A DNA stretch of 64,000 nt. Source: Comamonadaceae bacterium OS-1 (GTDB taxonomy: Bacteria; Pseudomonadota; Gammaproteobacteria; Burkholderiales; Burkholderiaceae_C). The first letter of the stretch is position 1. Each line of letters opens with the position of its first letter. Location of the stretch: contig AP026969.1 in NCBI GenBank assembly GCA_027923965.1, positions 248,001 to 312,000 of the forward strand. Reading direction: 5' to 3'. Of the stretch, positions 57,599 to 64,000 are shown piece by piece. The notes under the pieces are model-generated. The model did not search any database, was not told the origin of the DNA, and saw only the letters and a list, made by a program, of their open reading frames with translations. The position numbers and the translations under genes were made by a program.

Positions 57599-57600
57599 GC

Positions 57601-57665
57601 TGATTGCTATCATTTAAGTAGCTTTCCACGCTTATGGAATGGGCGGTGACGGCATTTTTCTTATA
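57601..57665. repeat. Dispersed AT-rich repeat downstream of the aldo/keto reductase
   Basis: Shows TTGCTATCATTTAAGTAGCTT then CACGCTTATGGAAT and GGC followed by a TTTTT tail, the standard family layout. It runs up to the ybaK start region. Confidence 0.7.
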
Positions 57666-57676
57666 AATTATTGGAC

Positions 57677-58168
57677 ATGGCCAAGACTGCGCACATTTCG
57701 GAAACCCCGGCCACCCAGTTCCTCAAGGCGCAGGGCGTGGCTTTTACCGAGCACCCCTATACCTACCTGGAGCACGGCGGTGCCCAGCACAGTGCCGAGG
57801 TGCTGGGGCTGGACCCGTTCACCGTCGTCAAAACCCTGGTGATGGAAGACGAGCACGCCAAGCCGCTGATCGTGCTGATGCACGGCAACCGCGCCGTGTC
57901 GCTGAAGAACCTGGCGCGGCAGATCGGCTGCAAATCGGTGGCGCCCTGCAAGCCCGAGGTGGCGAACCGGCACAGCGGCTACCTGGTGGGCGGCACCTCG
58001 CCGTTTGCCACCCGCAAAACCATGCCGGTGTACATCGAAGCCGCCATATTGGAGCTGCCCCGCATCGCCATCAACGGCGGACGGCGCGGCTACCTGGTGG
58101 GGCTGGACCCGCAGGTGTGCGTGCGTCTATTGAATGCAAAGCCGGTGGATTGCGCCATTCCACTGTGA
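57677..58168 (+). CDS. ybaK: Cys-tRNA(Pro)/Cys-tRNA(Cys) deacylase YbaK/EbsC
   Basis: 163 aa from ATG 57677; TTG at 57671 is possible. Matches the YbaK/EbsC editing domain: LGLDPFTVVKTLV, VMLHGNRAVSLKNLAR-like segments, GGTSPFATRK and INGGRRGYLVGL. It clears mischarged Cys from tRNA-Pro. It is followed after 48 nt by plsY. Confidence 0.9.
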   Translation: MAKTAHISETPATQFLKAQGVAFTEHPYTYLEHGGAQHSAEVLGLDPFTVVKTLVMEDEHAKPLIVLMHGNRAVSLKNLARQIGCKSVAPCKPEVANRHSGYLVGGTSPFATRKTMPVYIEAAILELPRIAINGGRRGYLVGLDPQVCVRLLNAKPVDCAIPL

Positions 58169-58216
58169 TTCCACGGTGATCGGCTGGCAAAATGCCCTCC
58201 AGTTTGGAGACACATT

Positions 58217-58852
58217 TTGACCACGATTTACCCTGCTCTTGCCACCTTGGCCGCCTACTTGCTGGGCTCGCTGTCGTTTGCCGTCATCGTCAGCCGGGTG
58301 ATGGGCCTGAGCGACCCGCGCACCTTTGGCAGCAAAAACCCCGGGGCTACCAACGTGCTGCGCTCGGGCAGCAAGCCCGCCGCCATCGCCACCCTGCTGC
58401 TGGACGGCGTGAAGGGCTGGCTGCCGGTGGCGCTGGTGGGCTGGTACGGCGCGCCCTACGGCCTGGAAGAAGGCACCATCGCCCTGGTCGGGCTGGCGGC
58501 ATTTCTGGGCCACCTGTACCCTGTCTTCTTCAAGTTCGTGGGCGGCAAGGGTGTGGCCACGGCACTGGGTGTGCTGCTGGGCATCCACCCGCTGCTGGGC
58601 CTGGTGGCCATGCTGACCTGGCTGCTGGTGGCCTTCATCTTCCGGTTTTCGTCCTTGGCCTCGCTGGTGGCCACGGCCCTGGCCCCGGTGGTCTACGTGC
58701 TGGGCAGCGGTGGGGCCTGGTACAGCGAAACGCCCGTGCTCATCTCCATCTGCGTAATGGGCGCGCTGCTGTTCTACCGGCACCGCGAGAACATCGTGCG
58801 CCTGCTGGGCGGCAAGGAATCCCGCCTGGGCAAGGGCAAAAAGCCCGCCTGA
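58217..58852 (+). CDS. plsY: Glycerol-3-phosphate acyltransferase PlsY
   Basis: 211 aa, TTG start preceded by TTGGAGA. The membrane enzyme transfers acyl from acyl-phosphate to glycerol-3-phosphate, the first step in phospholipid synthesis. The family motifs GSKNPGATNVLRS, GHLYPVFFKFVGGKGVAT and the five membrane helices are present. It is convergent with the HD-GYP-like gene, 1 nt apart. Confidence 0.95.
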   Translation: MTTIYPALATLAAYLLGSLSFAVIVSRVMGLSDPRTFGSKNPGATNVLRSGSKPAAIATLLLDGVKGWLPVALVGWYGAPYGLEEGTIALVGLAAFLGHLYPVFFKFVGGKGVATALGVLLGIHPLLGLVAMLTWLLVAFIFRFSSLASLVATALAPVVYVLGSGGAWYSETPVLISICVMGALLFYRHRENIVRLLGGKESRLGKGKKPA

Positions 58853-58853
58853 A

Positions 58854-59837
58854 CTAGCGTACCGGGGCCAAGCGGTCGGCGTAGATGCCCTGGCGCAACA
58901 GGCTTTGGTGGTTCACCCGCACCGTCACCGCGTCCTGCGTCAGCGCGGCCTGGATCAGCGGGCTGCTGGTGGCGGTGCGGTGCAGGCGCGGTGGCGCAAA
59001 AGTGTCGCCTTTGCGGTTGAGCAACATGGCGACCAGCGGGTGGTTGGCCTTGGCGCTGCGGCGCAGCACCACGGCCGTTTCGCCGCTGTCCATGCGCACA
59101 TAGGTGCCAGGCGGGCACAGGCCAATGGCGCGCACCAGCGCAAAACCCACCGGGTCGTGCGGACCCAGGGTGCTGGCCATGATGCTGCGCACAGAATCCG
59201 TCACGCTGCGCCCGGTACGCGATTTGCGCGGGCTGACCATGGCCGCATAGCGGTCCACCACGCGCAGGGTGTGGGCCAGCCGGGGCACCAGGCCCAGGGT
59301 TTGGACATCGCTGCGCGGGTCGTGCGCATGGTGGTGGGTGGCCACCACGTCCAGCCAGTCGGGGTCGGTAATGCCCACCTCGGTCAGCACCTGGCGGCTG
59401 GCGGCGGCGTGGCCGCGGATCTGCATCTGCTGCGCGTCGGTGGGCGGGCTGGTCTGGATGGCCAGGCTGTCTTGCAGCTGGGTCATGCCGATATTCATGG
59501 TCATGGCGGCAAACACCAGGCTGTCGCGTTCGGTGTCCACCAACCGCAACTCCTCGGCAGTGATGTGGCACAGCACGGCACACACCAGGGCGTGCAGGGC
59601 GCTGTAGCCGACCGATGCATTGGTGGCCAGTTGGAACAGCAAATACAGCGCGGTATCGGTGTCTTGCAGCAGCAGGTCTCGCATCCAGCGGTTGTACTGG
59701 CGGATCTTGGATTCAAAGTCGGGAATATTGCGCGGATTGGCCAGCACCATAGCCAGGCCCGACTCCAGATCGGCCCACAGGCTGAGCAGGTCTTCGTAAT
59801 CGGCTTCCTGCGGAGAGGGCACTTGGGTGGTGGGCAT
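58854..59837 (-). CDS. HD-GYP-like protein with degenerate catalytic motif
   Basis: 327 aa. The layout is that of an HD-GYP c-di-GMP phosphodiesterase domain: an H in the first helix (SALHALVCAVL), then MNIGMTQLQD at the place of HDIGK, GHAAASRQVL, ATHHHAHDPR, and DRYAAMVSPRKSRTGRS near the usual DxYxAL..RPYR. The HD pair is missing from the second motif, so metal binding and activity are doubtful. It may bind c-di-GMP or act as a scaffold. Confidence 0.75.
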   Translation of the reverse strand: MPTTQVPSPQEADYEDLLSLWADLESGLAMVLANPRNIPDFESKIRQYNRWMRDLLLQDTDTALYLLFQLATNASVGYSALHALVCAVLCHITAEELRLVDTERDSLVFAAMTMNIGMTQLQDSLAIQTSPPTDAQQMQIRGHAAASRQVLTEVGITDPDWLDVVATHHHAHDPRSDVQTLGLVPRLAHTLRVVDRYAAMVSPRKSRTGRSVTDSVRSIMASTLGPHDPVGFALVRAIGLCPPGTYVRMDSGETAVVLRRSAKANHPLVAMLLNRKGDTFAPPRLHRTATSSPLIQAALTQDAVTVRVNHQSLLRQGIYADRLAPVR

Positions 59838-59906
59838 GTATCGGGGGCAGTCTAGAGGGACAGGCCGAATTTAGCAGAGACGCGGTATCTGCAGAAATTC
59901 ACGGTC

Positions 59907-60554
59907 TCAGTAGCGCCGCTCCAGCACCATCTGGTCGTTGATGCGGGTCATCTGGAATTGCGTCAGAAAGCTGTTGCCCAGTAGTACATAGGGCATGGAC
60001 GAGGGGGTGACCACCGCCTCCACCCCTGGCAGCTCCACATCGCCAATGCGCACCGAGTTCAGCCGTATGCGCCAGCCCACCACATTGCCGTTGGCCGTGC
60101 CCATGCGGACCTGCTCACCGTTTTTATAGGGGATGCCCATGCGCTCCGCGTCGCCGACCCCCAGGCTGACCGCGGTGGCCCCGGTGTCCACCACAAACTG
60201 CATGGCCTGGCCGTTGATCTTGCCCGGGCCCATGAAGTGGCCTTGGCTGTCGGCCGTGAGCACGATCTTGTTGCCCGCCCCCTTGCCCTTGACGCTCACC
60301 GGCGATTCGCCCATGCGCAGGGTGGCGCGCTTGCCCGCAATCTCCACCACCGCTTCTTCGTTGGCGGCAGACAGCAGCTTCACCCCCATATAGGTTTCGC
60401 CCGGTGCCACGCTCTTGGGCGCGCGCCCATCGACCAGCAGCAGCGCCTTGCCGCCCATCATGCCGCTCAGGGCCACGGTCTGGGCGTGCGCGCCCGCGCC
60501 CGCGGCCAGGGCTGCGCACAGGGCTGCAAGGCGGAGCTGCACGCGCAAAGACAT
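59907..60554 (-). CDS. Retropepsin-like aspartic protease, exported
   Basis: 215 aa. A signal peptide ends near AHAQ. The catalytic motif VVDTGATAVSL (about residue 121) and the later VLLGNSFL match the TIGR02281-type clan AA aspartic proteases. It probably works in the periplasm as a homodimer. It overlaps the yajQ stop, so it is likely co-transcribed with yajQ. Confidence 0.88.
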   Translation of the reverse strand: MSLRVQLRLAALCAALAAGAGAHAQTVALSGMMGGKALLLVDGRAPKSVAPGETYMGVKLLSAANEEAVVEIAGKRATLRMGESPVSVKGKGAGNKIVLTADSQGHFMGPGKINGQAMQFVVDTGATAVSLGVGDAERMGIPYKNGEQVRMGTANGNVVGWRIRLNSVRIGDVELPGVEAVVTPSSMPYVLLGNSFLTQFQMTRINDQMVLERRY

Positions 60555-61039
60555 CAGTCTCTCTGGTTGTTGAAGCTCAGGGGCAGGTCGGTGATCTCTT
60601 TGCGGATCAGCGCCATGGCCGATTGCAGATCATCCCGCTTGGCACCCGTGATGCGCACCGCATCGCCCTGGATGGCGGCGGTGACCTTGAGCTTGCTGTC
60701 CTTGATGGCGCGGGTGATCTTTTTCGACACTTCAGTCTCGATGCCGCTGCGCACCTTGACGACCACCTTGACCTTGTCGCCGCCCATCTTCTGCACGTCG
60801 CCCTTGTCCAGGAACTTCACGTCCACATTGCGCTTGGTGAGCTTGTTGGTCAGCACGTCCATGATCTGGTCGAGCTGGAACTCCGCGTCGCCGATCAGGG
60901 TGATTTCCTTGTCTTTCAGCGCAATGCTGGCCGAGGTGCCCTTGAAGTCGAAGCGGGTGGTGATTTCTTTGGTGGTGTTGTCCACGGCATTGCGCACTTC
61001 GGGCATGTCGGGTTCGCAAACGGTATCGAATGAAGGCAT
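60554..61039 (-). CDS. yajQ: YajQ-family nucleotide-binding protein
   Basis: 161 aa, the normal length, with the [20 protein letters not shown] start and [17 protein letters not shown] ending of YajQ. Some family members bind cyclic-di-GMP and regulate transcription. It overlaps the next gene by one base. Divergent from murB. Confidence 0.95.
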   Translation of the reverse strand: MPSFDTVCEPDMPEVRNAVDNTTKEITTRFDFKGTSASIALKDKEITLIGDAEFQLDQIMDVLTNKLTKRNVDVKFLDKGDVQKMGGDKVKVVVKVRSGIETEVSKKITRAIKDSKLKVTAAIQGDAVRITGAKRDDLQSAMALIRKEITDLPLSFNNQRD

Positions 61040-61113
61040 GGTTTTCTCGGGAATATGGTGTGGGCGAGGGCGATATGGATCGATGGCCCGCCGCCCGGTG
61101 GGACAATCCAGGC

Positions 61114-62154
61114 ATGTTAATCGAGAAAAATGTTCCCCTGCGCGGCTACAACAGCTTTGGCATCCACGCCCGCGCCCACACCCTGGTGCGCATCCGCAGC
61201 GAGGCCGATCTGCTGGCGCTGCGCGCCGATGCCGCGCTGCAGCCGCAGCCCAAGTTCGTGCTGGGCGGCGGCAGCAACATCGTCATCACCGGCGACGTGA
61301 AGCCCCTGGTGCTCAAGGTGGAAGTGCCCGGCAAGCGCCTGGTGGCCGAGACCGACAAGGCCTGGGTGGTCGAGGCCGGGGCCGGGGAAAACTGGCACGA
61401 CTTCGTGGCCTGGACCCTGGACCAGGGCTACTGGGGGCTGGAAAACCTGGCCCTCATCCCCGGCACCGTGGGGGCTACGCCGGTGCAGAACATCGGTGCC
61501 TACGGTGTGGAGCTGCAAGACCGCTTCGAGGCGCTGGACGCGGTGGATTTGTCCACCGGCGACAGCTTCACCCTGAACGCCGCCCAGTGCGCCTTTGGCT
61601 ACCGCGATTCGGTCTTCAAGCACCAGGGCGGCATGGGTCTGGAGGGCAGGGCGCTGATCACCCGCGTGCGTTTCCACCTGGCCAAGGCCTGGAAACCCGT
61701 GCTGGGCTACCTCGATCTGGAAAAGAAAATGGCCGCCACCGGCATCACCGCGCCCAGCGCGCGCCAGATCTTTGACTGGATCTGCGAGATCCGCCGCGCC
61801 AAGCTGCCCGACCCGCAGGTGCTGGGCAACGCGGGCAGCTTCTTCAAGAACCCCACCGTCAGCGCCGAGCAGTGCGCCGACATCATCGCCCGCGAGCCCC
61901 GCGTGGTGTATTACCAGCTGGCCAACGGCACCGTGAAGCTGGCCGCCGGCTGGCTGATCGATGCCTGTGGCTGGAAGGGCAAGTCGGTGGGCAACGCCGC
62001 CGTGTACGACAAACAGGCCCTGGTGCTGGTCAACCGCGGCGGGGCCGAGCACCCGGCCACCGGCGGCGAGGTGATGACGCTGGCCAAAGCCATCCAGACC
62101 AGCGTCTACGAGCGCTTCGGCATCCGCCTGGAGCCTGAACCCGTGGTCGTTTAA
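61114..62154 (+). CDS. murB: UDP-N-acetylenolpyruvoylglucosamine reductase
   Basis: 346 aa FAD enzyme of peptidoglycan precursor synthesis. Start at ATG 61114 ([17 protein letters not shown]). FAD and substrate motifs are present: [34 protein letters not shown] and AGSFFKNP. It is the type I (E. coli-like) class. The next gene starts 14 nt after it. Confidence 0.96.
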   Translation: MLIEKNVPLRGYNSFGIHARAHTLVRIRSEADLLALRADAALQPQPKFVLGGGSNIVITGDVKPLVLKVEVPGKRLVAETDKAWVVEAGAGENWHDFVAWTLDQGYWGLENLALIPGTVGATPVQNIGAYGVELQDRFEALDAVDLSTGDSFTLNAAQCAFGYRDSVFKHQGGMGLEGRALITRVRFHLAKAWKPVLGYLDLEKKMAATGITAPSARQIFDWICEIRRAKLPDPQVLGNAGSFFKNPTVSAEQCADIIAREPRVVYYQLANGTVKLAAGWLIDACGWKGKSVGNAAVYDKQALVLVNRGGAEHPATGGEVMTLAKAIQTSVYERFGIRLEPEPVVV

Positions 62155-62168
62155 CTGGGTAATTCTCT

Positions 62169-62588
62169 ATGCCGCACCTCGTCATCCTCTATACAGGTCA
62201 ACTCGACGCACCCGCCGCCCAGGGCGGTAGCGACATCACCCAACTCTGCCGCAGCCTGGCAGACACCATGCTGGGAGTGCTGGACGACGCGGGCAAGCAG
62301 CTGTTTCCCACCGGCGGCACGCGCGTGCTGGCCTACCCGGCGGCGCACTACGCGGTGGCCGATGGCAAGGGGGACTATGCGTTTGTCTACCTGAACCTGC
62401 GCATGGGCAAGGGCCGCAGCGAGGCCACCCAGCAGCGCGCGGGCGAGGCCCTGCTGGCCTGTACCCGGGCGCATTTCGCCCCCATTTTTGAGCAGCGCCC
62501 CATCGGCATCACGCTGCAGATCGACGTGGGCCCCGAGGTGTTTGACGGCAAATACAACAACCTGCACCCGCTGTTCCAGAAGAACTAG
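62169..62588 (+). CDS. 5-carboxymethyl-2-hydroxymuconate isomerase-like protein
   Basis: 139 aa tautomerase-superfamily protein with Pro after the initiator Met (MPHLVILYT), the catalytic Pro position, and the CHMI-typical YAFVYLNLRMGKGRSE. In homoprotocatechuate breakdown it isomerises the ring-cleavage product. No other catabolic gene is near; it follows murB by 14 nt, so a role in that pathway is only inferred. Confidence 0.85.
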   Translation: MPHLVILYTGQLDAPAAQGGSDITQLCRSLADTMLGVLDDAGKQLFPTGGTRVLAYPAAHYAVADGKGDYAFVYLNLRMGKGRSEATQQRAGEALLACTRAHFAPIFEQRPIGITLQIDVGPEVFDGKYNNLHPLFQKN

Positions 62589-62708
62589 CGGATACAGGCA
62601 GAACGCGCACATTCCAGAAACACCGCAGAACTGGCTTCGCCAGGCTGCTGGTGTTGCCCCCTGCAAGGGGGTTGGAGAAAGATGCGCAGCACTGCAGCCT
62701 GGGGGTGT
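62589..62708. other. Intergenic region with GC-rich Comamonadaceae-type repeat
   Basis: Contains CTGGCTTCGCCAGGCTGCTGG, then the palindrome CCCCCTGCAAGGGGG and GCAGCCTGGGGG. I recall the pattern as common between genes in this family; no gene seen. Confidence 0.4.
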
Positions 62709-63026
62709 TCAACCAAAATGGCAGATGTAGTGGTAGGGGGCTGTCACGCGGATCTGGAAGCTGGTATTGCCCGCCACGCTGAAGGTTTCGCCTTCGCCCG
62801 ACTTCACCCACACATCCGTTCCTGCCAGCATGTATTCGCAGCTGCCGCCCACGCCTTCCATGATCTCGGGCGCGCCGGTGTTGAAGGTCAGCGTGGCGGG
62901 CAGGATCACGCCCACGCTCTTCTTGGTGCCATCGGCAAAGGTCACGCCGTGGCTGATGCACTTGCCGTCGAAGTAGACGCTGGCCTGGGTGGTGACGGTG
63001 ACGCTGGGGATGTGGGTGGTGGTCAT
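62709..63026 (-). CDS. ppnP: Pyrimidine/purine nucleoside phosphorylase
   Basis: 105 aa cupin-fold protein, the normal size for PpnP (formerly YaiE, DUF1255). Motifs: SVYFDGKCISHGVTFADGT, VILPATLTFNTGAPEIMEG and CEYMLAG. It phosphorolyses several nucleosides. Start at ATG 63026. Confidence 0.9.
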   Translation of the reverse strand: MTTTHIPSVTVTTQASVYFDGKCISHGVTFADGTKKSVGVILPATLTFNTGAPEIMEGVGGSCEYMLAGTDVWVKSGEGETFSVAGNTSFQIRVTAPYHYICHFG

Positions 63027-63043
63027 GGCAAAAAAAAGGGGTT

Positions 63044-63100
63044 TGCTATTGGTTATATAGCTGCTCGTGCTTATCAAATAAGCGCTGGAGGCACTTTTTA
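63044..63100. repeat. Dispersed AT-rich repeat upstream of ppnP
   Basis: Family layout is clear: TTGCTATTGGTTATATAGCTGC, then CGTGCTTATCAAATAAGCG and GGCACTTTTTA. It lies between ppnP and the next gene. Confidence 0.75.
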
Positions 63101-63163
63101 TCTAAATTCAGCAGCTGCGCGCATTCGGATTCTAAGCGCGCAGTGTTGGGGTTTGGACGGGGT

Positions 63164-63766
63164 CTACATGGGCGGCGTGAAGCCGTTGCGGCCGGCCAGA
63201 ATGCGCTGCGCGGTCGGCTTGCCGTCCACCACCTGGGCGTTCACCAGCACCTTGGCACCGGGCACCAGCAGGCTGGCATCGCCGGGCTGGAAGGTCACCA
63301 CTGGCACGTTGGCGGGCACCAGCAGCTTTTTTTCACCGTCTTTGTACTTCAGCGTCAGCGTGCGGCCATCGCCCGTGGCCACCAGATCGGCCACGGTGGC
63401 GTTGGTCATGGTGCTTTGCGGCTGCAGGTCCCAGGGGTAGTGGCCCTCGCCCGCGCCGCGCGCGGCCTCGGGGAACACCAGCACCTCCAGCGCCACCTGG
63501 CTGCCGTCGGCCTGCGGCATGGCGGCGGTGCCGATGAAACTACCGGCTTTGATGTCGGCCAGCGCAATCGGCAAGACCTCGGACACCGGCGTGGCGCTGG
63601 TCATCACCAGTTGCACCACCTCGCCGCTGCGCTCCTTAAGGGTGATGCTGCCCGCCTCCACCTTCTCGATGGTGCCGCGCAAACGCACGGTAGGGGCGCT
63701 GGCCTGGGCGAAGACGAGGGCGCTGGCGCTGCACAGGGCCAGGGCGGCTATCAGATGTTTGATCAT
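63164..63766 (-). CDS. Exported protein of unknown function
   Basis: 200 aa with a signal peptide (residues 1-21, ALVFAQ). The rest is beta-rich (VRLRGTIEKVEAGSITLKE and LVPANVPVVTFQPGD) and resembles DUF5666-type periplasmic proteins, but I recognise no function. Confidence 0.7.
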   Translation of the reverse strand: MIKHLIAALALCSASALVFAQASAPTVRLRGTIEKVEAGSITLKERSGEVVQLVMTSATPVSEVLPIALADIKAGSFIGTAAMPQADGSQVALEVLVFPEAARGAGEGHYPWDLQPQSTMTNATVADLVATGDGRTLTLKYKDGEKKLLVPANVPVVTFQPGDASLLVPGAKVLVNAQVVDGKPTAQRILAGRNGFTPPM

Positions 63767-63809
63767 GGGGTGACTGGCTAGGTTGGTTAAAGACCGCCCA
63801 GTCTAGGGA

Positions 63810-64000
63810 TTAACCGGGAATCTTGTCGGCCCAGGCATCCGGGCTAAAGCCCACTGTAAGGACATCGCCACCCCATTCCACCACCGGGCGCTTGACTGTG
63901 CTGGTGTGCACCAACATCACTGCCTGGGCGCTGGCGGCATCCACCACGCTGGCCTGGGTGGCCGCGTCCAGCTTGCGCCAGGCTGTGCCCTGGCGGTTCA
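63810..64000 (-). CDS. ArsC/Spx-type reductase family protein (5' end outside window)
   Basis: The C-terminal 63 residues of a gene that continues past the right edge. They include STVKRPVVEWGGDVLTVGF and the end DAWADKIPG, typical of the ArsC/Spx/YffB family. The catalytic part is outside, so arsenate reductase activity cannot be judged. Confidence 0.75.
   Translation of the reverse strand, partial: NRQGTAWRKLDAATQASVVDAASAQAVMLVHTSTVKRPVVEWGGDVLTVGFSPDAWADKIPG

Overview
The window is a high-GC bacterial chromosome segment whose core genes (rpmB-rpmG, a prfB recoding site, TctA/TctB, PlsY, MurB, YajQ, class I fructose-bisphosphatase, GGDEF-EAL and MCP genes) and whose intergenic AT-rich repeat family point to the Burkholderiales, probably Comamonadaceae. 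This assignment is inferred from protein flavour and repeats, not from a search.

Layout. (1) Core, 1-10.5 kb: the 3' part of a GspE/PilB-type ATPase, tctB-tctA, an EamA transporter, an SDR, then a leftward block (PHP phosphoesterase, EamA transporter, yciO, M50 peptidase, trpS) and rpmB-rpmG. (2) Accessory region, 10.5-45.05 kb, inserted at a tRNA-Thr(CGT) gene. The tRNA 3' half lies at 10515-10563, one complete copy at 15133-15208 and a 5' half at 45006-45046, all sharing a 14-bp core, so two elements appear to sit in tandem. (3) Core again, 45.06-64 kb: the leftward prfB-HAD-pepN-fbp operon, a MASE3-PAS-GGDEF-EAL protein, a chemoreceptor, an alpha/beta hydrolase, an aldo/keto reductase, ybaK, plsY, an HD-GYP-like protein, an aspartic protease, yajQ, murB, a CHMI-like isomerase, ppnP and an ArsC-like partial gene.

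Element 1 (about 4.6 kb) has no integrase. It carries a proteasome-fold Ntn-hydrolase homologue, an H-NS-like protein, a small unknown protein, a papain-like putative cysteine peptidase and a secreted class-C beta-lactamase-like protein. Element 2 (about 30 kb) is a mosaic. It holds a Phd/RelE-type toxin-antitoxin pair and a type I restriction-modification operon with a GmrSD-like nuclease and a PIN-like protein inserted in it. Next come a frameshifted DUF4297-type nuclease with its Rad50-like ATPase, a XerD-like recombinase, and three gene cassettes bounded by attC-like sites without an integron integrase. The rest is two divergent filamentous-phage II/X-type replication proteins, small DNA-binding proteins, a gene cut by an IS3-family element, and a tyrosine integrase next to the right attachment site.

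The most interesting candidates are the Ntn-hydrolase/cysteine-peptidase cassette of element 1, the attC cassette cluster, the tandem tRNA attachment structure, and an AT-rich palindromic repeat family that lies between core genes and also, in frame, inside at least three core coding sequences, while I found none in the accessory region.
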